A stretch of 64,000 bases of DNA from Rubrivirga litoralis. GTDB lineage: Bacteria; Bacteroidota; Rhodothermia; Rhodothermales; Rubricoccaceae. Shown piece after piece: positions 45,877 through 54,807 of this stretch. Below the pieces are notes generated by a model, which did not search any database, was not told where the DNA came from, and saw only the letters and a list, made by a program, of their open reading frames with translations. Position 1 is the first letter of the stretch, and each line of letters starts with the position of its first letter. The position numbers were made by a program, and so were the translations under genes. The DNA lies in the NCBI RefSeq assembly GCF_031846415.1, contig NZ_JAVRHT010000012.1, positions 1 through 64,000 on the forward strand. The letters are read 5' to 3'.

Positions 45877-47910
45877 TTACCGGTCGAGGGAGAGGGCTTT
45901 GGTGGCGGCGGTGCGGAGGTCGCCGAAGAAGATGGGGTCCACGGTCTCGAGGACGTCGGCGTGGACCTCGAAGAAGCTCCGCTTGTTCTCGATGGGGATG
46001 AGCGCGCGGCGGGCCCCGTTGTCCATCGCCACCTGGAGCGGCTCGACGAGCGAGTGGACGGGCTTGACGTTCCCGCCGATGGAGAGGTCGCCCAGGACCA
46101 AGAGGCCCGCCAGCGGCGGCGCCTTCTGGAGCGCGGACACGGCGGCGACGACGAAGGCCACGCCGATCTCACCCGCGACCCGGTTGCCCAAGAGGTCGAC
46201 GGCCTCGACGTGGAGGTCGGTGACGTCCAAGAGCCGGTCGAGCCCGTAGGCCGTCTTGTTAGCCCGGAGGTAGCTGTGGGCGCGGGTGACCGACTCCTTG
46301 GTGATGCCGCTGAGGCCTCCGGCGGGCTTGAGCTTCCCCGTCCCGCTGGCGGGCGTGACCTCCAGTCGGTAGAGCCCGACCGTCCCGTCGGTGGCGACGG
46401 CGCCGGCGTATACGGTGCCCGGCGAGAGCGGGTCGGCGGCGATGAGGTCGCGCCCGCCCTGCTCGGGGACGCCGACGAACCGCTCCTCGCCCGTTTCGTT
46501 GAGCGTGTAGCTGAACGAGGTGTGGTAGTACTCGAACGCCCCCATCTTCTTGAGCTGCTCCTTGACGCGGCGCCGGCCCTCGATAGCGAGCTCCAGGAGC
46601 GGTTCTAGGTCCTCGGCGTTCGGGTCGCCAGCGGGGTGCAAGATCTTGACCAGGCCCGAGACCGTGCGGCGGACGGCCTTCCGGTCCCGGGCGTTGAGGT
46701 GGGAGCCCAGCGCGGCGTGGCGGTCGAGGAGCTCGGTGTAGTTCGACTTGCGGAGCTCGCGGAGCGCCTCGGCGAGGTAGTCCACGACGAAGCCGTAGTG
46801 GTCGGTGAAGTGCTCGTTCCGCATCTTCGGCACCTCCCAGCCCGGGAGGTAGGCGTGGAGCCGGTCGATGAACGCCATGTCGTCGCGGATGGCGTCGGGG
46901 AGCGGGGCGAACAGGTGGCCCGTCTGGACCATCACGTCGACGGGCTGCTGGGTGTTGCCGAAGAAGGCGAGGCTGGCGTAGCCCGCCATCGCCTCCTGCC
47001 CGCGCTGGAACTGGCCGGACTCGCCGTAGGTCTTGAGCGTGGTGACGACCTCGAGCGGCATCTTCTGGAGGTCGGCCACCTCGTCGAACCCGACGACGTC
47101 CCAGATCATGACCATCCCCTTCTGGCGGCCGTTCATGTGGCCGAACAGGTTGGCGACGGTCGTGGGGCCGGTCAGGAGCGAGGCGTAGGGCGAGATCTCC
47201 TGGACGGCGTAGCTCTTGCCCGTCCCCCGCGGCCCGAGCTCGATCAGGTTGTAGTTCCGCTCGCACAGCGGGACCAGCCGGGACAGGAACAGGAGCTTGG
47301 TCCGGAGCTCCATCTCGTCGGGCTCGTAGCCCATGCTCCGGAGCATGAGGTCGGTCCACTCGGCCGTGGTGAACTCGGCCCGGAGCGCGCGGTACTCGGC
47401 GAGGTCGAAGGAGGCGAGTTGGATGGGCGTGAGCTTCTCGATGACGAACGGGTAGCGCTCGTCGTCGGGCTCCCACGCCATCTCGACCTGGGCCCAGATG
47501 CCGCCGGTCAGGAGCCGGTCGAAGTCGCGGACGTAGCGGTCGGGGATGCGGACCTTGGTGTGGCCGAAGTTGACAACCTCGGCCCAGTAGGCGCTGTCGA
47601 CGAGCTTGACCTTGACCTTGTCGATGAACGTGTGTCGGCCCTTCTCCTTGACGCGGCTCTGGGCTTTGGTGGCCTCGTCGGGGCGGATGTAGTGGGTAGC
47701 GAGCGTGTCTTGCACGACGCCGAGCCCCATCTGGATCGCCATCTCGTCGGACGAGGCGCAGTACTTGCCGAGCAGGTACTCCAAGACGAAGACCGGCACG
47801 TTGGCGCCGACCTTGACCTTCCGGACGAGGTCCTTGCGGACGACCTTGCCGGCGAAGACGCGGGCGACCTTGTCGTCGAGCGCGTCGCGGGCGGGGGGGG
47901 CAGGCGTCAT
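45877..47910 (-). CDS. brxL: BREX protein BrxL (Lon-like AAA+)
   Basis: 677 residues from ATG 47910, 4 bp after pglZ. N-terminal domain DALDDKVARVFAGKVVRKDLVRKVK..VPVFVLEYLLGKYCAS is diagnostic for type 1 BrxL. The AAA+ core has Walker A GPRGTGKSYAVQEISPYAS (about residue 229), and MVMIWDVVGFDEVADLQKMP and LAFFGNTQQPVDVMVQTGHLF follow. The C-terminal Lon-like domain (GEIGVAFVVAAVSALQ, VLGDLSIGGNVKPVHSL) keeps the lysine region, but the usual 'P-K-D-G-P-S-A-G' serine motif is replaced by V-A-G-E-I-G-V-A, so peptidase activity is doubtful. BrxL forms DNA-encircling barrels needed for phage restriction. Confidence 0.92.
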   Translation of the reverse strand: MTPAPPARDALDDKVARVFAGKVVRKDLVRKVKVGANVPVFVLEYLLGKYCASSDEMAIQMGLGVVQDTLATHYIRPDEATKAQSRVKEKGRHTFIDKVKVKLVDSAYWAEVVNFGHTKVRIPDRYVRDFDRLLTGGIWAQVEMAWEPDDERYPFVIEKLTPIQLASFDLAEYRALRAEFTTAEWTDLMLRSMGYEPDEMELRTKLLFLSRLVPLCERNYNLIELGPRGTGKSYAVQEISPYASLLTGPTTVANLFGHMNGRQKGMVMIWDVVGFDEVADLQKMPLEVVTTLKTYGESGQFQRGQEAMAGYASLAFFGNTQQPVDVMVQTGHLFAPLPDAIRDDMAFIDRLHAYLPGWEVPKMRNEHFTDHYGFVVDYLAEALRELRKSNYTELLDRHAALGSHLNARDRKAVRRTVSGLVKILHPAGDPNAEDLEPLLELAIEGRRRVKEQLKKMGAFEYYHTSFSYTLNETGEERFVGVPEQGGRDLIAADPLSPGTVYAGAVATDGTVGLYRLEVTPASGTGKLKPAGGLSGITKESVTRAHSYLRANKTAYGLDRLLDVTDLHVEAVDLLGNRVAGEIGVAFVVAAVSALQKAPPLAGLLVLGDLSIGGNVKPVHSLVEPLQVAMDNGARRALIPIENKRSFFEVHADVLETVDPIFFGDLRTAATKALSLDR

Positions 47911-47913
47911 GGG

Positions 47914-50439
47914 CTAGACGGACAAACGGAGCGGGATGGGGTCGGACTGGGCCAGGCGGCGGCCGGTCTCGGGGTCTTGGACGGCGACGCAGACGTCGGC
48001 GACGTCGTCGCGGGCGAGGAGGAGGCCGACGGTGGCCTCGCCGTTGGGCGGGAGCGTGACCGTCCCGTGCTCGCGGTCGAAGTCGGCGCCCATCGCCATG
48101 CCGGCCTGGCCGACCTCGGCGCCGCCGTGGAGCAGGACGACGCGGACGGTGACGGGCTCGGCCGCGAACAAGTTCGACGGTCGGACGCGGACGCCGAAGG
48201 TCCGGTTGGTGATGGCCGTCGGGAGGTCGGCCAGTTCCACCTCTGCCGAGGTGCTGGCGGCGGGGGCCTGGGTGGGGAGCCGGAACGTGAGGGCTGGCAC
48301 CACCATCTCCTGGAGGCTGGGGCCGCCGTGGTGGTAGCTGAGGTCGCCGCCGGCCTTAAAGACGGCGGCGCCGGGCGGGAAGCAGACGTCGAGGTCGGCG
48401 TCGTAGCCGAGGGCGGCGGCCGAGACGCGCAGGGCGCCGGGGGGCGTGGTGCCTCCCCTCCCGACCCAGCAGCGGCGGCCGAGCTTGACGGTCTCGCCGC
48501 CCGGGGCCTCGACGGCCATGTCGGCCCCCTTGCGTGACGCGAACAGGTGGCCGTGGTCGGCGACGACGACGAAGCGGGCGACGCCGGCCTCGGCGAGCTT
48601 GCGGACGGCGCGGGCCAGGTTGCTCACGACCGTGCCCATGACGTGGCGCGCGAGGTCGAAGCCCCCCTCCCCCAGCGCGTCGATCTCCTGGGAGCGGACG
48701 ACGACGAGCGGGGCGCCCTGGACGGCGGTCGCCAGCTTGGCGGCCGACTGGCGGAGCAGGTCGTCGAGCGTGAGGTCGGCGGCGTCGGGGACGCGGGCCT
48801 GGAGCAGCTTCTGGCGGGCGGGGAGCCCGGGGAGCGGCGTCTCGCCGACCGACGGGGCCAGCTTGCCCTTGACGGCGCCCAGCCGGAACGAGGCGCCGGC
48901 GCCGGGCAGCAGCGCCGCCATCCCGACGACGGTGACCGAGGGGAGCGCAGCGATGGCCGGCCGCAGGCGGAGGTCGAGGGCGCCATCGAGCCGCTGCGCC
49001 AGCTCGGCGGCCATCTCGTAGCGGAGCGCGTCGGCGACGAGGTAGGCGACGGGCTCCGGGGCGCCGTCCACGAGCGTGGCGTAGACGGAGGTCTGGGCGA
49101 GCGGCCCTTCGACGGACCAGCCGTGGGCGCTGAGGGCGTCGGCGAACCGCTCGGCGGCGCGGTGGACCCAGCGCGCGTAGCGGTCACGCAGGCGGAAGAG
49201 GGCCTCCTCGGCGGCGGGGTCCTGGTCGAGCCCAGCGACGTGGGCTTCGAGCTGGCGGTGGAGCGTGTCGGCGCGGTACCACGGCGCGTCGCCGTCGGCG
49301 TAGGCGGTGACCCAGGCGGCGGGGGTGCCGGCTTGGGTCTCGACGGCCCGCTCGACGCGCTCGAGCTCCGTCCCGAGTCGGGCCAGGAGCCGGCAGGTCT
49401 CCCACTGCGCCTGGTGCTGGACGTCGTGGCGGGCCCAGAAGCTCGCGCCGTGGACGTCGGCGAGGGCCAGGGCCTCGCCGAAGGCGTCGGCCGCCAGCCG
49501 GGCGGCGGTGTGGGCAAGGACGGCGTCGGACTCGAACCGGAACGTGTCCACGCGGCCGAGCGCGGCGGGGTCGAGGTCGGCCTGGGCGAGCGCGAAGTCG
49601 GCCGCGACGGCGTCGGCGGCCTTCTGGTAGGCGGCGGGGTGCCGCTGGCGGAGCCGCTCGACGAGAGCGCGGGCGCGTTTGGTATGGTCAGCGGTGCGGG
49701 GGGCCGGGACGTCTGCGATGGCGAGGGGCGGGTCGCCGTCGAGGTCGTCGCGGAACTCGGCGAGCAGGGCGAACCGGAGCGCCTGGTGGCGGAGCGCGGC
49801 GGGGTCCGCGTCGGCGGGCGTCTCCAGGCCGAGCCGGGAAGTGAGCAGGGCCGCGAGCTCGCCGCTGGCATCCTTCGCCTGGACCGCCGCGTCCGAAGCG
49901 AGGTCGCCGAGCCAGCGGGCCAGGAGCTCGTCGCCGTCGGGCGTATCGAAGACGGTCCGGAGCATCGACGGGGCCGACGCCTCGTCCTGCTGGCGGAGGA
50001 CGTCGGCGACGTCGGCGTAGGTCAGGCCGTCGGGCAGGAGGCCGTCGATCTGGCCGTCGGTGAGCGAGCGGCGCAGCAAGACGCGGGCAAGGCTGGCGAG
50101 CTGGGGCTCGTAGGTGACGCCGCCCTCCTCCAGCTCGGCCAGGAGCGACTCGTGGGGGCGGGGCTTGGGGGCCGGGACGTAGACCAGGAGCGGGTCGGGC
50201 CGGGCGGCCGAGACGACGGGCTCGACGGCGGCGCGGAGCCCGAAGTAGGACCCCTCGAACCGGGCCACGAACGTATCGAGCCCGCCCAAGACGGCCCGGG
50301 GGAGCGGGTCGCCGGGCTCGGGCGCCAGCTCGTCGAGGAACGGGCCGAACTCGCCGCGGGGGTCGTAGAGCACGACGACGCGGCGGGCGTCGAGGTGGCC
50401 GCGGAGGGTCTGGGCGAGGTGGTCGTGGAGGAGGTGCAT
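47914..50439 (-). CDS. pglZ: BREX phosphatase-like protein PglZ (type A)
   Basis: 841 residues from ATG 50439. N terminus MHLLHDHLAQTLRGHLDARRVVVLYDPRGEFGPFL is standard for BREX-1 PglZ. The alkaline-phosphatase-like domain holds PVAYLVADALRYEMAAELAQ (about residue 470, with the V-A-D-A-L-R-Y-E metal and nucleophile region), SVTVVGMAALLPGAG, and FVVVADHGHLFASRKG (about 625). The end LPTAITNRTFGVRVRPSNLFAAEPVTVRVVLL is the conserved C-terminal domain. Length fits the family. PglZ acts with BrxB and PglX; its phosphatase or nuclease activity on phage DNA is not settled. It is embedded between the small gene and brxL with 3-bp gaps. Confidence 0.92.
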   Translation of the reverse strand: MHLLHDHLAQTLRGHLDARRVVVLYDPRGEFGPFLDELAPEPGDPLPRAVLGGLDTFVARFEGSYFGLRAAVEPVVSAARPDPLLVYVPAPKPRPHESLLAELEEGGVTYEPQLASLARVLLRRSLTDGQIDGLLPDGLTYADVADVLRQQDEASAPSMLRTVFDTPDGDELLARWLGDLASDAAVQAKDASGELAALLTSRLGLETPADADPAALRHQALRFALLAEFRDDLDGDPPLAIADVPAPRTADHTKRARALVERLRQRHPAAYQKAADAVAADFALAQADLDPAALGRVDTFRFESDAVLAHTAARLAADAFGEALALADVHGASFWARHDVQHQAQWETCRLLARLGTELERVERAVETQAGTPAAWVTAYADGDAPWYRADTLHRQLEAHVAGLDQDPAAEEALFRLRDRYARWVHRAAERFADALSAHGWSVEGPLAQTSVYATLVDGAPEPVAYLVADALRYEMAAELAQRLDGALDLRLRPAIAALPSVTVVGMAALLPGAGASFRLGAVKGKLAPSVGETPLPGLPARQKLLQARVPDAADLTLDDLLRQSAAKLATAVQGAPLVVVRSQEIDALGEGGFDLARHVMGTVVSNLARAVRKLAEAGVARFVVVADHGHLFASRKGADMAVEAPGGETVKLGRRCWVGRGGTTPPGALRVSAAALGYDADLDVCFPPGAAVFKAGGDLSYHHGGPSLQEMVVPALTFRLPTQAPAASTSAEVELADLPTAITNRTFGVRVRPSNLFAAEPVTVRVVLLHGGAEVGQAGMAMGADFDREHGTVTLPPNGEATVGLLLARDDVADVCVAVQDPETGRRLAQSDPIPLRLSV

Positions 50440-50442
50440 GGG

Positions 50443-50835
50443 CTAGGCGTCGGGCGTGGCGGGCGGGCGGACGCCGGTGAAGCGGTAGACGCGGCGGGCC
50501 ACCTTCTGGCCCTTGCCTTTGGCGCCGAGCGAGAGCGCGGACTCGTCCACGGTGGCCCCGACGCTCCCCTCCCCCGTCACGTCATAGAACTCCTCGATCT
50601 CGACCTGCTCGGCCGTCCGGATGCGGTCGGCGATGGCGAGCTCCTGGGCGACTTTGGCCTGGCGCTCGGCCATTCGCATCTCGATCTCCTGGCGCCGTTC
50701 GAGCCGTTCGAGTTCCTGGAGGTCGTCGTTGTTGGCGGCGCTCTCCGACGCATCCGACGCCCTGGTGAGCGCGCGGTAGATCCCGTAGTACGGGACGACA
50801 GCCTGCATGAGCGCGTCTTTTTGCTCGTCGGTCAT
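50443..50835 (-). CDS. Small coiled-coil protein inside the BREX operon
   Basis: 130 residues, ATG 50835, 2 bp after pglX and 3 bp before pglZ. MTDEQKDALMQAVVPYYGIYRALTRASD is followed by a strong coiled coil (LQELERLERRQEIEMRMAERQAKVAQELAIADRIRTAEQVEIEEF). A basic Gly/Lys part (LGAKGKGQKVARRVYRFTGV RPPATPDA) ends it. No known BREX core protein has this shape. Its position and spacing, kept between the two largest BREX functions, argue that it is a functional subunit or a regulator and not debris. No enzyme motif. Confidence 0.65.
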   Translation of the reverse strand: MTDEQKDALMQAVVPYYGIYRALTRASDASESAANNDDLQELERLERRQEIEMRMAERQAKVAQELAIADRIRTAEQVEIEEFYDVTGEGSVGATVDESALSLGAKGKGQKVARRVYRFTGVRPPATPDA

Positions 50836-50837
50836 GG

Positions 50838-53800
50838 CTAGCGGGGCGCGAGGAGGTGGTCGCGGGCGGCCTGGACGGCGGGCGACTGGCGGTCGGCGAC
50901 CAAGCTGGCGACGGACTCGGTAGGCTCGTCGTGCGGCTGGAACGAGTCGTCGGGCTGGCGCTCGAAGAACACGTCCTCCAGGCTGTGCGCGAGCGCGAGG
51001 TCAGCGCGCTCGGCACAGAGGGGGACGACGCGCTCGGGCCAGAGGTGCATGGCGAGGTGCGACCAGTCGTAGTCGCCGTGTGCGAGCTCCTTCCACGCCT
51101 TCGCGAGTTCCTTTTGCCAGGGGCGGTAGAGCGTGAACAGGCGGTGGAGCGGGGCGAAGTTGATCAGGACGCCGTCGTCGTGAACGGGGCGCCAGAGGGG
51201 GGCCGTGGCTTCGATCTCGTCGCGGAAGAGACGGAGCTCGGCGACGGCGTCCTGTTGTACGGCGACCCTCTTCCGGGCGGCGGCGGAGGTGTCCGCGCCG
51301 AGGTCGTTCTCGAGTTGGCGGAGCTGGCCCTCCTCGTGGGCCACCTTGCCCCGCGCTAAGTCGAGCGCGCGGTAAAGCGTGTCGCGGTTGAGGCGCGGGT
51401 AGTAGAGCCAGAGCGTGTAGCTGCCGGACGGCGTGGAAAGCGGCCAGTAGATGGGCGCTTTCCGGCGGCTCTTGCTGTACTTGCGGCGGTGGGACTCGAA
51501 GAACGAGCTACCGCGGTGGAGGTAGGCGCGGAGGGTCTTGGCGCCGAGCATGGCGACGAGGGCGTCGCGCTCGGCGGACGGGTCGTCGTAGATCTCGCCA
51601 AGCGCCCCTTCAATGCGGGCGACGATGTCTCGGGGATGGCCGGGGTCATCTACGAGGAGGCCGTCTTCGGGAAAGGCAATCGGGTAGCCGTCTGGGGGCG
51701 ACGCGGCGGGGAGGCCGTCCTCGCCGACGAGCATCCCGGGTGGGCAGGCCGGGAGCGGGGCGAACGGGTCCGGGATCTCAGGGGGATCGGCGGTGCCGGC
51801 GGCGTAGCGGACGTCCCACCGGCCAAAGGTGCAGCCGAGCGCGTAGGAGATGATGTTGTGCGCGTAGGCGTCCGCCTCGATGGCCGCCTCATCGTCTTCA
51901 TCCTCGTCGCCGCTGGCGGTGGCCTCGTCGTCGTCGCCGAGGCCGACCATTGCGGCGAAGCGAGTGGAGTCGACGTTGTACATCTGGTCAACGCCCTCGT
52001 CGAACGCTGCTAGCGTCTCGGCCAGGAGGGCGTCGCGGTCCTGGAGGAGCGCCTGAGTCAGTTCCAGCCCGTTAGTGGCGGAGGTTCCGACCACCGGCGC
52101 GTCGAAGACGGAGTTGACTTCGTTGAGGTGGCTCGCGGCGATTTGCGATTCGCGGATCATCCGAGCGGAACGCGCCTCCAGATCTTCCGCCAGTTCGGCA
52201 TCGTGTTGCCAAGGCAACCGCTTCAAGATCCCTGTATTGAACTCGGATGCGTTCGCCTGAATGTGGATCAGCGCGAGAGGGAGCCGCGCGTTCAGCCAGC
52301 CAGTCAAGTACTGCGGAGTGATATCAGACTGGCTCAGCACTGCTGGCCCCTTTGCTCCTATGACACATCCTGCTGGCAGAGCGCGCGCACTGAATCCCCG
52401 CGCGCTCCGCTTCGAGTACGTAGATCCAAGCCTCCGCCAGTAGTCAGAAGCTTGCCGGACTTGCGCAGTCGACCCATTCTTTGATCGATTCACCTGTTGC
52501 ATTTCTTCGCCCTGCCGATTCCAGCCTAACAGAAGGTGTATGTCGCTGTAGAAGCGCGCGAAGGCTCCACCTTTCGCGAAAGGCTCCCATCTCTGCTGAT
52601 CTCCAATACTTCCACTGGCAGCCTCCCATCTCAAGCGTACGAAGCGAGGATCATCGAAGGATCTCATTCCCTCTCTTGCTGTGGCAACATCAGGCTCAAG
52701 TACCCGGCTTGTCGAAATCAGCTTGGAGAGTTTTCCCGGCAAAGAGTAGAGCAGCTTGTTGCTCGGAATACTTTCGAAGACCTCGTGCTCGGTCACGAAG
52801 CGGGTGCTGTCATCTGGCGCCAGCGCACGGTAGTCAAGGTTGTTCAGGAACTCGTCGAAAGTCGCTCCTTGGGCATCAAGAGCAACGAGATCCGACTGCT
52901 CGTCCTTCGAGATCACGTAGGCACAAGCCTCCACGAAGGCGCTGTCCATTACACCGATCCCGAGATCGAGGAGGAGTCGCATATGGCCTAGCAACTCGTT
53001 TTTCCGCCACGCCGAGAGCTTCTTCGTGAGGAGGAAGGCCCGCGAGGTGATGGCTCCGACCAACCCGCCCCGCGTCAACAGATCCATTCCCCGCGAGACG
53101 AACGCCGCGTAGATGTCGACGAACGTGGAGCGGTAGCGCCCGTGCCGCATCCACTCGTAGACGGGCTCGGTCGCCAACCCGAAGGGAGGGTTCATCAGCA
53201 CCACGTCGTAGCGCTGGCGGCAGACGTCGACAAAGGCGAACCCCCGGGCGGCGTCGTCCGCGAACAGTCGGCGGCGGTGGCTCTCGGCCTGCTCCCCGGC
53301 TCGCGCGTAGGTGTTGAGGGCGCGGTAGACGCGGTCCTCGGCGTCCTGCCAGAACGCCTCGGGGTCGGCGGGGGCGCCGTCGAACAGCCCGGGCGCTTGG
53401 GCCGCCATGCGCGCCGTCTCCACCTCCTCCCGAACGACGGTCTCGATGGGGAGCAGCGTGCCGGCCTCGTCGGCCATGTCCATCTCGCGGAAGACGCGCT
53501 GGACGAGGGGCCGGAGCGGCGCCGGCTCTAGCTGGTTCAGGAACTCGTCGCGGAGGTCGGGCTCGCCCGGCATCGGCTCCGCCACGACGAGGTTCGTCTT
53601 CGTGACCGTCTCTCGGTCCGCCTGCTTGACGCCGAGGCGGGTCCACTCGGCTTGAGCCCGCATCCAGAGCGCGAGCCCGGCCACCTGCGCTGTCCGCGGG
53701 TCGATGTCGACGCCGTGGAGGTTGTGGGCGAGGATGAGGCGCGGGAGCGCCCTGTGGAGCGCGTCTTGGGTCGGGTAGTCGTCGCGGAGCGTCCGGCCCG

Positions 53801-54803
53801 TGAGGTCCGAGGCCGGCTGCTCGTCGGCCTCCCACGCTTCGCCGTAGATCGTCGCCAGGAGCTCGAATGCGTAGAGCAAGAAGTGACCCGAGCCCGCCGC
53901 CGGGTCAAGGACCTTGAGGTCGCGGGGGTCCTTCGGCGCCCGGGGCGGGATGAGTGCGCCGTCGTGGTCGTCCGGGGCGTCTTGCTCGAACCGCTCGTCG
54001 GCGCGTCTAACGAGGTAGGCGCAGTCGTCGGCGAGGGCCGTCTCGCCGCGCTGCATCTCCCACCAGATCCGCCCGAGCGTGTTGTCGACGAGGAAGCGGA
54101 CGACGTAGTCGGGGGTGAAGAACTGGTTTCGGAGGGCGAGTTCGTAGCTGTTCCGAGGCGCCGCGCTCTCGTCGCGAATCCGGCGCCGCTCCTTAGGGTC
54201 GTTGAAGTACTGGTAGACCCACCCGATGGTCTCCTCGTCGGCCCAAGCGTCGGCGAGGGCGGGCGCGTTGAGCGTGTCGAGGAGCTTGAGGAGCGCCGGG
54301 CGGCGCGGCCACATCCGGCCGGCGGTGGCGCGGCGGTCGAACAAGACGCGGACCTCGCGGCCGAGCTCGTCGAAGAGGGTCTCCAGAAACAGCCGGTACC
54401 CCTTGTCGGGGAGCGCGCTGAGCCCGGGCGCCAGCAGCGTGAAGTCGTTCTTGAACCCGGCGCTTTCCTCCCCTTTCGACACGGCTTGTGGGATGAGGTC
54501 CCGGGCCTCGAGCATCTTGAGAGCGACGAAGCGGTTGAGCGTGGTGAAGGCGGCCTCCCGGCGGAATGCGGCGACGGCCTCGGCAGGCGTCTTCCCCGCC
54601 GCCCGTTCGTGCTCGATAGCCTCGACGACCCGGCGGCGGAGGCCGCGCTGGGCGTCGTCCAAGTGAGCGCCGGGCTCGTCGGCAACGGTCCCGTCGTCCA
54701 AGACGTCGTAGAGCCCTTCTAGCTGGTCGCCCACCTCGTCTTCGAGGAGGCGGCGGGCCTTCTGGGTGGCGGTCTGGAGGGCGTTGCGGAGGTCGGTCGT
54801 CAC
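50838..54803 (-). CDS. pglX: BREX adenine-specific DNA methyltransferase PglX
   Basis: 1321 residues from GTG 54803, somewhat longer than typical type 1 PglX (about 1200). N-terminal helical domain ALQTATQKARRLLEDEVGDQLEGLYDVL is followed by EAAFTTLNRFVALKMLEARDLI and RNQFFTPDYVVRFLVDNTLGRIW. SAM-binding motif I is LKVLDPAAGSGHFLLYAFEL (about residue 300), DIDPRTAQVAGLALWMRAQ is motif II, and VVLMNPPFGLA (about 538) is the N6-adenine catalytic motif NPPF. The C-terminal half recognises DNA and carries acidic insertions (DDDEATASGDEDEDDEA). It methylates one strand of a non-palindromic site and marks self DNA. brxC ends 4 bp upstream. Confidence 0.93.
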   Translation of the reverse strand: MTTDLRNALQTATQKARRLLEDEVGDQLEGLYDVLDDGTVADEPGAHLDDAQRGLRRRVVEAIEHERAAGKTPAEAVAAFRREAAFTTLNRFVALKMLEARDLIPQAVSKGEESAGFKNDFTLLAPGLSALPDKGYRLFLETLFDELGREVRVLFDRRATAGRMWPRRPALLKLLDTLNAPALADAWADEETIGWVYQYFNDPKERRRIRDESAAPRNSYELALRNQFFTPDYVVRFLVDNTLGRIWWEMQRGETALADDCAYLVRRADERFEQDAPDDHDGALIPPRAPKDPRDLKVLDPAAGSGHFLLYAFELLATIYGEAWEADEQPASDLTGRTLRDDYPTQDALHRALPRLILAHNLHGVDIDPRTAQVAGLALWMRAQAEWTRLGVKQADRETVTKTNLVVAEPMPGEPDLRDEFLNQLEPAPLRPLVQRVFREMDMADEAGTLLPIETVVREEVETARMAAQAPGLFDGAPADPEAFWQDAEDRVYRALNTYARAGEQAESHRRRLFADDAARGFAFVDVCRQRYDVVLMNPPFGLATEPVYEWMRHGRYRSTFVDIYAAFVSRGMDLLTRGGLVGAITSRAFLLTKKLSAWRKNELLGHMRLLLDLGIGVMDSAFVEACAYVISKDEQSDLVALDAQGATFDEFLNNLDYRALAPDDSTRFVTEHEVFESIPSNKLLYSLPGKLSKLISTSRVLEPDVATAREGMRSFDDPRFVRLRWEAASGSIGDQQRWEPFAKGGAFARFYSDIHLLLGWNRQGEEMQQVNRSKNGSTAQVRQASDYWRRLGSTYSKRSARGFSARALPAGCVIGAKGPAVLSQSDITPQYLTGWLNARLPLALIHIQANASEFNTGILKRLPWQHDAELAEDLEARSARMIRESQIAASHLNEVNSVFDAPVVGTSATNGLELTQALLQDRDALLAETLAAFDEGVDQMYNVDSTRFAAMVGLGDDDEATASGDEDEDDEAAIEADAYAHNIISYALGCTFGRWDVRYAAGTADPPEIPDPFAPLPACPPGMLVGEDGLPAASPPDGYPIAFPEDGLLVDDPGHPRDIVARIEGALGEIYDDPSAERDALVAMLGAKTLRAYLHRGSSFFESHRRKYSKSRRKAPIYWPLSTPSGSYTLWLYYPRLNRDTLYRALDLARGKVAHEEGQLRQLENDLGADTSAAARKRVAVQQDAVAELRLFRDEIEATAPLWRPVHDDGVLINFAPLHRLFTLYRPWQKELAKAWKELAHGDYDWSHLAMHLWPERVVPLCAERADLALAHSLEDVFFERQPDDSFQPHDEPTESVASLVADRQSPAVQAARDHLLAPR

Positions 54804-54807
54804 AGGC

